64,000 nucleotides of DNA from Streptomyces naganishii JCM 4654. Lineage in GTDB: Bacteria > Actinomycetota > Actinomycetes > Streptomycetales > Streptomycetaceae. How positions within the stretch are numbered: the stretch's first letter is position 1; each line of letters starts with the position of its first letter. The stretch is from contig NZ_BMVF01000012.1 of the NCBI RefSeq assembly GCF_014650575.1, positions 1 to 64,000 of the forward strand. Direction: 5' to 3'. The notes below the pieces were generated by a model that ran no database searches, was not told the origin of the DNA, and saw only the letters and a program-made list of their open reading frames with translations. The position numbers and the translations under genes were made by a program. This document shows positions 8,221 through 14,983 of this stretch, in pieces.

Positions 8221-9381
8221 TCAGTCGGTCCCGTCGGCCGGAGGGGTGTCCGTCGGGGGCCGGTCCTCGGGGGAGGAGTCCTTCGGCGAGGAGTCCTCGG
8301 TGGAGGTGCTCCTCGTGGGGCCGTCCTTCGGCGGGGGCGGGGAAGCGAAGCCGTTGAAGCCCCGGCGGACCCGGCCGCCGAGGTCGCCCGCTCCGCCCGC
8401 CAGGTCGCTGACCAGCTTCATCAGCGGGTCCTTCGAGGTCTTGACGTGGTTGGCGTAGTGCGCCGCCGACTCGCGGAAGGAGTCGCCCACCGAGGCGTCC
8501 TTGTCCTCCTCCCGGCGCGGGTAGTGCCCGTCCATCAGCCGCTGGTAGTCCCGCGAGGCGGCCCACTTCTTCAGCTCGGCCGCCCGCACGGTGGCGAAGG
8601 GGTGGGTGCGCGGCAGCACGTTGAGGATCTTCAGCACGGAGTCGCGCAGGTCGCCCCCCGCCTCGTACTCGTCGGCCTGCTCCAGGAAGGCGTCGACGTT
8701 CATCTCGTGCAGGTGGTTGCCGCCCGCCAGCTTCATCAGGCCCCGCATGGACGCCTTGAGGTCCTGGCCCGCCAGCAGACCGGCACGGTCCGCCGACAGC
8801 TCCGACTTGCGGAACCACTCCCGCAGCGCCGTGACGATCGCCATGATCGCCAGATTGCCCAGCGGTATCCACGCCACCCGGACGGCGAGCGTGGTCAGGA
8901 ACAGCAGGATCGTGCGGTACACCGCGTGGCCGGACAGCGCGTGGCCCACCTCGTGGCCGACGACCGCCCGCATCTCCTCCTCGTCGAGCAGCTCGACCAG
9001 ACCGGTGGTGACGACGATGATCGGCTCGTCCAGGCCGATGCACATCGCGTTGGGCTGCGGGTCCTGGTTCACGTACATCGGCGGGACCTTCTCCAGGTCC
9101 AGGATGTAGCAGGCGTCCCGCAGCATGTCGTTGAGGTGCGCGAACTGCTGGTCCGAGACGCGCACCGAGTCGGACAGGAACAGCAGCCTGAGACTGCGCT
9201 CGGGCAGCAGCCCGCTGAGGGCCTTGAACACCGTGTCGAACCCGGTCAGCTTGCGCAGGGCCACCAGCGCGGACCGGTCCGCCGGGTGCTCGTAGGCCCG
9301 CGAGGAGATCCCCGGGAAGCGCCTGCGCTGCCGGCTCGGCACCCGCTCGTGCCCGTTGTGCTCACGGCCGTCGTCGGACAT
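8221..9381 (-). CDS. M48-family zinc metalloprotease
   Basis: A 386-aa integral membrane peptidase of the Ste24/HtpX type. The zinc motif HEVGH (in VVGHEVGHALSGH, near residue 140) is followed by hydrophobic helices (TILLFLTTLAVRVAWIPLG and AIMAIVTAL) and the downstream ELSADRAGLLA, which supplies the third zinc ligand. The C-terminal ~70 residues are a Pro/Ser/Thr/Asp-rich tail ending in repeats of SSPKDSSPEDRP type. ATG at 9381 is preferred over 9393 because GGGGGA lies 4-5 nt upstream. It is transcribed convergently toward the membrane protein at 7125-8195. Substrate is unknown; membrane protein quality control is the family role. Confidence 0.88.
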   Translation of the reverse strand: MSDDGREHNGHERVPSRQRRRFPGISSRAYEHPADRSALVALRKLTGFDTVFKALSGLLPERSLRLLFLSDSVRVSDQQFAHLNDMLRDACYILDLEKVPPMYVNQDPQPNAMCIGLDEPIIVVTTGLVELLDEEEMRAVVGHEVGHALSGHAVYRTILLFLTTLAVRVAWIPLGNLAIMAIVTALREWFRKSELSADRAGLLAGQDLKASMRGLMKLAGGNHLHEMNVDAFLEQADEYEAGGDLRDSVLKILNVLPRTHPFATVRAAELKKWAASRDYQRLMDGHYPRREEDKDASVGDSFRESAAHYANHVKTSKDPLMKLVSDLAGGAGDLGGRVRRGFNGFASPPPPKDGPTRSTSTEDSSPKDSSPEDRPPTDTPPADGTD

Positions 9382-9509
9382 GTGGTCCCCCATGCACGTG
9401 TGTGTCGTACGCCCGCGGCGTACGTCCTGTCTCGCCCAGTGCCCCCGAAGCAGCCCCCACCCTAGGCGGAGTTACCGTGGACGGGCAGTACAGCGAAGGA
9501 GTCCACGCC

Positions 9510-9674
9510 ATGGAGCACTATTCCGCAGCCGCCCGGCTGACCGAGGCCGCGAGCGCCGCCGCCCGCCACCAGGGCTCGGGCGACCTGCTGCGCGTCGTCC
9601 TGGTCGTCATGATCCTGGGCTGCGTGCTCACCGGCTGGTTCCTGCTGCGCGGCTACAAGCGGAACGACGACTGA
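9510..9674 (+). CDS. Tiny single-pass membrane protein
   Basis: A 54-aa protein: about 22 Ala-rich residues (MEHYSAAARLTEAASAAARH), a membrane helix (LLRVVLVVMILGCVLTGWFLL) and a charged cytoplasmic or outer end GYKRNDD. ATG at 9510 has AAGGAG 8 nt upstream. It is divergent from the M48 peptidase and lies 160 bp before another protein of the same design. Function unknown; size and layout suggest a small regulator or scaffold of a membrane complex. Confidence 0.72.
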   Translation: MEHYSAAARLTEAASAAARHQGSGDLLRVVLVVMILGCVLTGWFLLRGYKRNDD

Positions 9675-9830
9675 GCGTCCCGGAAGGTTCCCGGCGTTCC
9701 CTCCCAGCGGCTCCCCGTTGGTTCGCCAGCGGTTCCCCAATGGTGGAGTCGGCGTGAGGGGCGAACAGCCCGCCGCTTACGATGGGCCGACGTCTTATCC
9801 CGCCCACATACCGGATAGGTTCTGCCGAAG

Positions 9831-9986
9831 ATGAGCATCCACAGCGCCGCTGCCCAGTTGGTCAACCTCGCCGAGGCGGAGGGCGGCAACCACGAAAGCC
9901 TCAACCCCGCGGTCACCGGCGGCTGCGCGCTCGCCATCCTGCTGATCCTGCTGTGGATCACCACCCGCTTCAACCGCGACCGCTGA
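9831..9986 (+). CDS. Tiny single-pass membrane protein
   Basis: A 51-aa protein (MSIHSAAAQLVNLAEAEGG..., then AVTGGCALAILLILLWITT and FNRDR). Its plan resembles the 54-aa protein just upstream: a short Ala/Glu N-terminus with an SAAAxL motif, one membrane helix, then a basic/acidic tail. No good ribosome binding site is seen; a TAGGTT at 9816-9821 would put the transcription start a few bases before the ATG. The gene sits 80 bp before nadD and keeps this position in the syntenic region I recall from S. coelicolor. Function unknown. Confidence 0.68.
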   Translation: MSIHSAAAQLVNLAEAEGGNHESLNPAVTGGCALAILLILLWITTRFNRDR

Positions 9987-10051
9987 GCCCCGCCGCGGCC
10001 CGCCCCGGCACTGCCCGGGATGCGTCGGCCAAAGCTCATGGGCCGGGCCGG

Positions 10052-10057
10052 TAGGGT
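10052..10057 (+). promoter_or_regulatory. -10 element upstream of nadD
   Basis: TAGGGT with 8 nt to the ATG at 10066; transcription would start at or within two bases of the start codon. Confidence 0.5.
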
Positions 10058-10065
10058 CTGCACGC

Positions 10066-10740
10066 ATGGGAGAGCAGGACATGCCTACCGGTCCGGCGAG
10101 CGACACGGTGAACCACTCCGCGGCCGGCCCCGGCCAGGCCCCCTCGGCGCCGGGCAGGCGCCGCCTCGGCGTCATGGGCGGAACGTTCGACCCGATCCAC
10201 CACGGGCACCTGGTGGCCGCCAGCGAGGTCGCCGCGCAGTTCGACCTGGACGAGGTCGTCTTCGTCCCCACCGGCCAGCCCTGGCAGAAGAGCCACCGGC
10301 ACGTCTCCCCGGCCGAGGACCGCTACCTGATGACGGTCATCGCGACCGCCGAGAACCCGCAGTTCTCCGTCAGCCGCATCGACATCGACCGCGGCGGCCC
10401 CACCTACACCGTGGACACCCTGCGCGACCTGCGCGCGCTCAACCCGGACACCGACCTGTTCTTCATCACCGGCGCCGACGCCCTCGGCCAGATCCTCACC
10501 TGGCGGGACTCCGAGGAACTGTTCTCCCTCGCGCACTTCATCGGCGTGACCCGGCCCGGCCACCACCTCAGCGACGCCGGCCTCCCCGAGGGCGGTGTAT
10601 CCCTTGTGGAGGTCCCCGCCCTCGCCATCTCCTCCACGGACTGCCGTGCGAGAGTCGCCAAGGGGGACCCCATCTGGTACATGGTGCCGGACGGGGTCGT
10701 GCGCTACATCGACAAGCGCGAGCTGTACCGCGGCGAGTGA
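10066..10740 (+). CDS. nadD: Nicotinate-nucleotide adenylyltransferase
   Basis: Adenylates nicotinate mononucleotide to deamido-NAD in the common NAD pathway. The 224-aa protein shows the nucleotidyltransferase motif GGTFDPIHHGHL (near residues 38-49) and the C-terminal ISSTDCRARV segment. The first ~30 residues are a non-conserved Gly/Pro/Ala-rich leader. ATG at 10066 is chosen on the -10 spacing; an in-frame ATG at 10081 would shorten the protein by five residues. The next gene starts 16 nt after the stop, so nadD and the LCP gene are probably cotranscribed. This nadD/LCP/rsfS grouping is common in actinobacteria. Confidence 0.96.
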   Translation: MGEQDMPTGPASDTVNHSAAGPGQAPSAPGRRRLGVMGGTFDPIHHGHLVAASEVAAQFDLDEVVFVPTGQPWQKSHRHVSPAEDRYLMTVIATAENPQFSVSRIDIDRGGPTYTVDTLRDLRALNPDTDLFFITGADALGQILTWRDSEELFSLAHFIGVTRPGHHLSDAGLPEGGVSLVEVPALAISSTDCRARVAKGDPIWYMVPDGVVRYIDKRELYRGE

Positions 10741-10756
10741 GCCGAGAGGGGCACCG

Positions 10757-12535
10757 GTGAACGACCGATACGACGCTGGATACGGGAGCGAGGAGTACGA
10801 GCTCGTCGGCTACGACGAGTACGGCCGCCCCGTCTACCGGCAGATCCCTGCCCAGCAGACCCCGCAGCAGACGTACGACGCGTACGGGCGGCAGCAGGGC
10901 TACGGCTACGACCCGTACGCGACCGGCCCGCAGGGCGCACAGGGCGGGCAGACGCAGTCCTACGGCGGTTACGACACCGGCCAGCAGCCCGCCGCCCCCT
11001 CCTACGACCCCTACGGCACCACCGGCGCGTACGACGCCTACGGCAGCGGCGCGCCCGGCACCGGCGCGACGGCGGCGCCGTACGACCCCTACGGCACGGA
11101 CACGGGCGGTGGCCGGCAGACGCGGGCCGGCGGGCAGCAGCCCCGGCTCGCCGAGCAGACCGCCTACATCCCGCAGCAGGCAGGACCGGAGCAGGCGGAC
11201 CCGGCCGGCGCCGGCCGGGCCGAGCAGGAGGCGGAAGGGGCGGACGACGGTGAACGGGAGTACCACACCGGCCAGTTCGCCTTCGTGGAGGAGCCGACCG
11301 ACGACTCCGAGGACGTCATCGACTGGCTGAAGTTCACCGAGAACCGCACCGAGCGCCGCGAGGAGGCCAAGCGCCGCGCCCGCAGCCGGATCATCGCCCT
11401 GGCCGTCGTGCTGGCGCTGGTCGCGGCCGGCGGCGTCGGCTACCTCTGGTACGCCGGGAAGCTGCCCGGCCTGTCCTCCCCGGGCAGCCGGACGGACACC
11501 GCCGTCCCCGCGAGCGCCCAGAAGCGCGACGTGATCGTCGTCCACCTGCACAACACCGCCAAGGGCGGCACCTCCACGGCGCTGCTCGTGGACAACACCA
11601 CCACCAAGCAGGGCACCACCGTCCTGCTGCCCAACTCCCTGGCCCTGACGGCCGACGACGGCACCACGACCACGCTGGCCAAGTCGGTCGGCGACGACGG
11701 CTCCTCCGGGACCCGCGACCAGCTCGACACCGTCCTGGGCACCAGCATCCAGGGCACCTGGCGGCTGGACACCCCCTACCTCCAGAACCTCGTCGACCTG
11801 GTCGGCAACATCGACCTCGACACCAACGCGGACGTCCCCGACCCGGACAAGAAGAAGGGCGCCGCGGTCCTGGTGCACCAGGGCAAGGACCAGACGCTCA
11901 GCGGCAAGATGGCCGTCGCCTACGCCACCTACCGCGCCCCGGGCGAGGCCCAGAACGCCCAGCTGGAGCGGTTCGGCCAGGTGATGCAGGGCGTGCTGCG
12001 CAAGATCTCCAGCGATCCGCAGGCCGCCACGGTCACCGTGCAGACCCTCGCGCAGATCCTCGACCCCTCGCTCACCGACAGCGACCTCGGCGCCTTCCTG
12101 GCCAAGCTCGCCGACCTCGCCAAGGGCGGCGACTACAGGACGGCGCTGCTGCCCGTGCAGAGCGACGGCACGCTGAGCGCGCGGACCAGCGCCAGCGTGG
12201 TCAAGGACATCCTGGGCGGCACCGCCAAGAGCCCCGACCAGGGCTCCGCCGTGCGCGTCTCCGTGCAGAACGCCTCGGGTGTCAAGGACGACACCGAGAA
12301 GGCCCGCGTGGTCCTGCTCAACGGCGGCTTCAGCTTCCTGGAGGCCGGCACGGCCCCTGCCGCGCGCTCCACGTCCCAGGTGATCTACGCCGACGCCAAG
12401 GACAAGCAGAACGCCACCGAGGTCGCCAAGACCCTCGGACTGCCCGCCGGCAGTGTGACCAAGGGCACGGTGACGTCCAACGCCGACGTCTCGGTCGTCC
12501 TGGGACGGGACTACAAGGCCACGTCAGGGCAGTGA
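10757..12535 (+). CDS. pdtA: LCP (LytR-CpsA-Psr) family glycopolymer transferase, PdtA-like
   Basis: A 592-aa bitopic membrane protein. The cytoplasmic N-terminal ~210 residues are rich in Tyr, Gly, Gln and Pro, with repeated YDPYGT/YDAYG units. A membrane helix follows near residues 212-236 (IIALAVVLALVAAGGVGYLWYAG), then an LCP-like domain (about 250-440) and a C-terminal LytR_C domain (about 485-590, with VSVQNASG and ARVVLLNGGF). LCP enzymes attach glycopolymers from undecaprenyl carriers to peptidoglycan. The usual SIPRDT arginine motif is not present; VLLPNSLAL stands at that place, so the domain is divergent. The symbol rests on synteny with S. coelicolor SCO2578 (PdtA, reported as a spore-wall polydiglycosylphosphate transferase). 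GTG start with GAGAGGGG upstream. Confidence 0.87.
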   Translation: MNDRYDAGYGSEEYELVGYDEYGRPVYRQIPAQQTPQQTYDAYGRQQGYGYDPYATGPQGAQGGQTQSYGGYDTGQQPAAPSYDPYGTTGAYDAYGSGAPGTGATAAPYDPYGTDTGGGRQTRAGGQQPRLAEQTAYIPQQAGPEQADPAGAGRAEQEAEGADDGEREYHTGQFAFVEEPTDDSEDVIDWLKFTENRTERREEAKRRARSRIIALAVVLALVAAGGVGYLWYAGKLPGLSSPGSRTDTAVPASAQKRDVIVVHLHNTAKGGTSTALLVDNTTTKQGTTVLLPNSLALTADDGTTTTLAKSVGDDGSSGTRDQLDTVLGTSIQGTWRLDTPYLQNLVDLVGNIDLDTNADVPDPDKKKGAAVLVHQGKDQTLSGKMAVAYATYRAPGEAQNAQLERFGQVMQGVLRKISSDPQAATVTVQTLAQILDPSLTDSDLGAFLAKLADLAKGGDYRTALLPVQSDGTLSARTSASVVKDILGGTAKSPDQGSAVRVSVQNASGVKDDTEKARVVLLNGGFSFLEAGTAPAARSTSQVIYADAKDKQNATEVAKTLGLPAGSVTKGTVTSNADVSVVLGRDYKATSGQ

Positions 12536-12612
12536 TCCCGTAATCACGTGGGGTGCCGTCGGCGGTCCGTGAGACCCTTGGTGTCAAGTGACCGCCGACG
12601 GAAAGCCCTGCA

Positions 12613-13059
12613 GTGACCGCGACCGACCGATCCCTCGAGCTCATCAACACCGCCGCGCAGGCGGCCGCCGACAAGCTCGCGCACGACATCATCGCCTACG
12701 ACGTGAGCGACGTCCTGTCGATCACGGACGCCTTCCTGCTGGCGTCCGCCCCCAACGACCGCCAGGTCAAGTCCATCGTCGACGAGATCGAGGAGCGGCT
12801 GCTCAAGGAGCTCGGAGTCAAGCCGGTGCGCCGCGAGGGCGACCGCGAGGCCCGCTGGGTCCTGCTGGACTACGTCGACATCGTCGTCCACGTCCAGCAC
12901 AGCGAGGAGCGCGTCTTCTACGCCCTGGAGCGGCTGTGGAAGGACTGCCCCGAGCTGGAGCTGCCCGAGGACGCCAAGGCCACCCGGGGCAAGGCCGAGG
13001 AGCACGCCAAGCTGCAGGCCGCCGAGGAGTCGGCGCAGCCGGGTGGTGAGTGGCGGTGA
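12613..13059 (+). CDS. rsfS: Ribosomal silencing factor RsfS (Iojap/DUF143)
   Basis: Binds ribosomal protein uL14 and blocks joining of the subunits when nutrients are short. The 148-aa protein contains the core DVLSITDAFLLASAPNDRQVK, RREGDREARWVLLDYVDIVVHVQ and ERVFYALERLW in order, then an actinobacterial C-terminal tail of about 35 charged residues. GTG at 12613 follows a weak GGAAAG. The stop overlaps the start of the phosphatase gene, so the two are translationally coupled. Position after nadD and the LCP gene is the usual one in this phylum. Confidence 0.95.
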   Translation: MTATDRSLELINTAAQAAADKLAHDIIAYDVSDVLSITDAFLLASAPNDRQVKSIVDEIEERLLKELGVKPVRREGDREARWVLLDYVDIVVHVQHSEERVFYALERLWKDCPELELPEDAKATRGKAEEHAKLQAAEESAQPGGEWR

Positions 13060-13727
13060 GCGGCGCCGGCGCGGGGGCCGGCCGGGCCGCGGGCCGGGGC
13101 CGCCGCATCATCCTGTGGCGGCACGGCCAGACCTCCTGGAACGTCGAGCGGCGCTTCCAGGGCTCCACGGACGTGGAGCTCACCGAGACCGGCGTCGGCC
13201 AGGCCCGCCGCGCCGCCCGGCTGCTGGCCTCCCTCGGGCCGGACGCGATCGTCTCCTCCGACCTCAGGCGGGCCGCCCGCACGGCCGGCGAGCTCGCCGC
13301 CCTCACCGGACTCGACGTCACCCAGGACGAGGGCCTGCGCGAGACCTACGCGGGCGTCTGGCAGGGCCTGACGCACGAGGAGATCATCGCCCGGTACGGC
13401 GAGGAGTACGCGGCGTGGAAGCGCGGTGAGCCGGTGCGCCGGGGCGGCGGCGAGCTGGAGACCGAGGTCGCCGACCGTGCCGCCCCGGTGGTGCTGCGGC
13501 ACGTGGAGAAGCTGCCCGAGGACGGCACCCTCGTGGTGGTCAGCCACGGCGGGACCATCCGCACCACCATCGGCCGTCTGCTGGGCCTCGAGGCCCGCCA
13601 CTGGGAGAGCCTGGGCGGCCTGTCCAACTGCTGCTGGTCGGTCCTCGGCGAGGGCCTGCGCGGCTGGCGCCTGCTGGAGCACAACGCCGGCACCCTGCCG
13701 GAGCCGGTGCTCGGCGACGACGACTGA
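13056..13727 (+). CDS. Histidine phosphatase family protein (phosphoglycerate mutase-like)
   Basis: A 223-aa enzyme of the branch-1 histidine phosphatase superfamily. WRHGQTSWN near residue 22 supplies the phosphorylated histidine; LRETYAGVWQG and VVVSHGGTIRTTIGRLLG supply the acid/base and second histidine. Substrate cannot be read from sequence; related proteins act on phosphosugars or glucosyl-3-phosphoglycerate. GTG at 13056 is favoured because GGGTGG is 9 nt upstream and it overlaps the rsfS stop; an in-frame GTG at 13050 is also possible. It is the last protein gene before the tRNA-Ala. Confidence 0.9.
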   Translation: MSGAGAGAGRAAGRGRRIILWRHGQTSWNVERRFQGSTDVELTETGVGQARRAARLLASLGPDAIVSSDLRRAARTAGELAALTGLDVTQDEGLRETYAGVWQGLTHEEIIARYGEEYAAWKRGEPVRRGGGELETEVADRAAPVVLRHVEKLPEDGTLVVVSHGGTIRTTIGRLLGLEARHWESLGGLSNCCWSVLGEGLRGWRLLEHNAGTLPEPVLGDDD

Positions 13728-13796
13728 CCGCAAGCCGGCCCGGGCGCCGGCCGGCCCCGGGGTCCTCGCCGGGCCCCGGGGACCCGGGGACCGGAT

Positions 13797-13826
13797 TTCA
13801 CTTTCCGGCAGGTCGCAGGCTAAAGT
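13797..13826 (+). promoter_or_regulatory. Promoter of the first tRNA-Ala gene
   Basis: -35-like TTCACT (13797-13802), 18-nt spacer, -10 TAAAGT (13821-13826); the predicted start is about 30 nt before the mature tRNA. Confidence 0.55.
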
Positions 13827-13863
13827 TCTTCTTGTTCGCCCCGCCGGGCGGGAGAGAACGCAA

Positions 13864-13936
13864 GGGGCTATAGCTCAGTTGGTAGAGCGCCTGCATGGCA
13901 TGCAGGAGGTCAGGAGTTCAATTCTCCTTAGCTCCA
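13864..13936 (+). tRNA. tRNA-Ala, anticodon GGC
   Basis: A 73-nt cloverleaf: 7-bp acceptor stem with the G3-U70 wobble that identifies alanine tRNAs, D arm GCTC/GAGC, anticodon stem CCTGC/GCAGG around loop ATGGCAT (anticodon GGC at 13897-13899), T arm AGGAG/CTCCT with loop TTCAATT, discriminator A. The CCA end is not encoded. It reads GCC and GCU, and GCC is the commonest alanine codon here. An identical copy lies 910 bp downstream. Confidence 0.98.
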
Positions 13937-13977
13937 CTGATCGGCACTCGGTCGAGTCGCCAATGATCGGTGATGAG

Positions 13978-14005
13978 GATCCCGTCCCTTCCGGGGGGCG
14001 GGATC
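13978..14005 (+). terminator. Terminator after the first tRNA-Ala
   Basis: An 11-bp stem (GATCCCGTCCC with GGGGCGGGATC, one G-T wobble) and a 6-nt loop, followed by TTCTGCGTTT. Confidence 0.7.
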
Positions 14006-14225
14006 TTCTGCGTTTCCCGGTTTCCGTCCCGGGCTTGAGTCAGTTGGGCTCCGCGGGCGTATACCTCTGCGAAGGCGCTCTCGGCGTGCGCGTACGCGCC
14101 GGCCGGGGCGGTCGCGGCGGGTGCCGTGGCCGGACTGGTACCGAGGCGTCGCTGACCGTATTGGCCCGGCCGTGGCAGAATCAAACGGCCGGAAGGGGGC
14201 GGCGGCCCGACGGGAGGGAGTAGCG

Positions 14226-14399
14226 ATGCCTTCGAGCATCCTCGAGGAGGGCGGTCACCTCCTCGGCGCGGTGTTGGCACGGGACACGGTCACCCGCCTC
14301 GTCTGCCCTTCCTGCGGTTCCCTCCACGTGGCCCAAGTCCTCGGCGACAACGGCGGGATCTCTTACGTGTGCACGGCCTGCGGCCACAGCTGGAGCTGA
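14226..14399 (+). CDS. Zinc-ribbon miniprotein
   Basis: A 57-aa protein with two knuckles, CPSCG and CTACG, spaced 24 residues apart, a typical zinc ribbon. The preceding ~25 residues (MPSSILEEGGHLLGAVLARD) are amphipathic. ATG at 14226 has GGGAGGGAG 5 nt upstream. It ends 3 nt before the next gene, so the two are surely cotranscribed. Function unknown; DNA, RNA or protein contact is the usual use of such ribbons. Confidence 0.83.
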   Translation: MPSSILEEGGHLLGAVLARDTVTRLVCPSCGSLHVAQVLGDNGGISYVCTACGHSWS

Positions 14400-14402
14400 T
14401 CG

Positions 14403-14636
14403 ATGGGTGCACACAGGCGAAAGTGCGACTGGTGCGGCAGCGGTACGCCGATCGTCCGCGACATGGAGCCGATCAACCCCGACTACCAGTACTGGTGCGA
14501 GGAGTGCGCGCGGGCGCTGATCATAAAAGGCGACCCCATCGAGACGTACCGGGAACTGGAGGGCGAGCCGATCTACGGCCGGCTCCTGGAGGAGCACTGC
14601 ACGCTCAAGCGGTTCTACTCCTTCGTGACCGCCTAG
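14403..14636 (+). CDS. Small four-cysteine zinc-binding protein
   Basis: A 77-aa protein starting MGAHRRKCDWCGSG with a second pair CEEC at residues 36-39 and one more cysteine near residue 67. The two CxxC pairs form a probable zinc site. The C-terminal half (DPIETYRELEGEPIYGRLLEEH) is helical. ATG lies 3 nt after the stop of the preceding zinc-ribbon gene. The pair sits between two identical tRNA-Ala genes. No function can be named. Confidence 0.8.
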   Translation: MGAHRRKCDWCGSGTPIVRDMEPINPDYQYWCEECARALIIKGDPIETYRELEGEPIYGRLLEEHCTLKRFYSFVTA

Positions 14637-14705
14637 CTCCGAAACCTCGGACCCGCCCTGGATACGCCCGGCATCCCGGACAAACCGGGCACCGGGAAAA
14701 CCGAT

Positions 14706-14735
14706 TTGGTGCTGCGCCGCCGGGGCCTGTAATGT
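14706..14735 (+). promoter_or_regulatory. Promoter of the second tRNA-Ala gene
   Basis: -35 TTGGTG (14706-14711), 18-nt spacer, -10 TAATGT (14730-14735), about 38 nt before the mature tRNA. Confidence 0.6.
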
Positions 14736-14773
14736 TGGCGTCGCCGCCGGGGAAACCGGGCGGAACACAACAA

Positions 14774-14846
14774 GGGGCTATAGCTCAGTTGGTAGAGCGC
14801 CTGCATGGCATGCAGGAGGTCAGGAGTTCAATTCTCCTTAGCTCCA
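14774..14846 (+). tRNA. tRNA-Ala, anticodon GGC (second copy)
   Basis: Identical over all 73 nt to the copy at 13864-13936, including the G3-U70 pair and anticodon GGC (14807-14809); CCA not encoded. It has its own promoter and terminator, so it is not simply cotranscribed with the first copy. Confidence 0.98.
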
Positions 14847-14851
14847 CAGAA

Positions 14852-14889
14852 GTCGAGGGCGGTCATCCGGAAGGATGACCGCCCTCGAC
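14852..14889 (+). terminator. Strong hairpin terminator after the second tRNA-Ala
   Basis: A perfect 17-bp stem with a GGAA tetraloop, beginning 5 nt after the tRNA. No T tract, as is common for Streptomyces terminators. Confidence 0.8.
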
Positions 14890-14983
14890 GTATGCGTACC
14901 GGCGAAAGCGCGGGCACGGAACACGCGTGCGGAAAGCGGAACGGCGGGTCACCCGGCCAAGGGGTGCCCGCCGTGCGCGTGCC

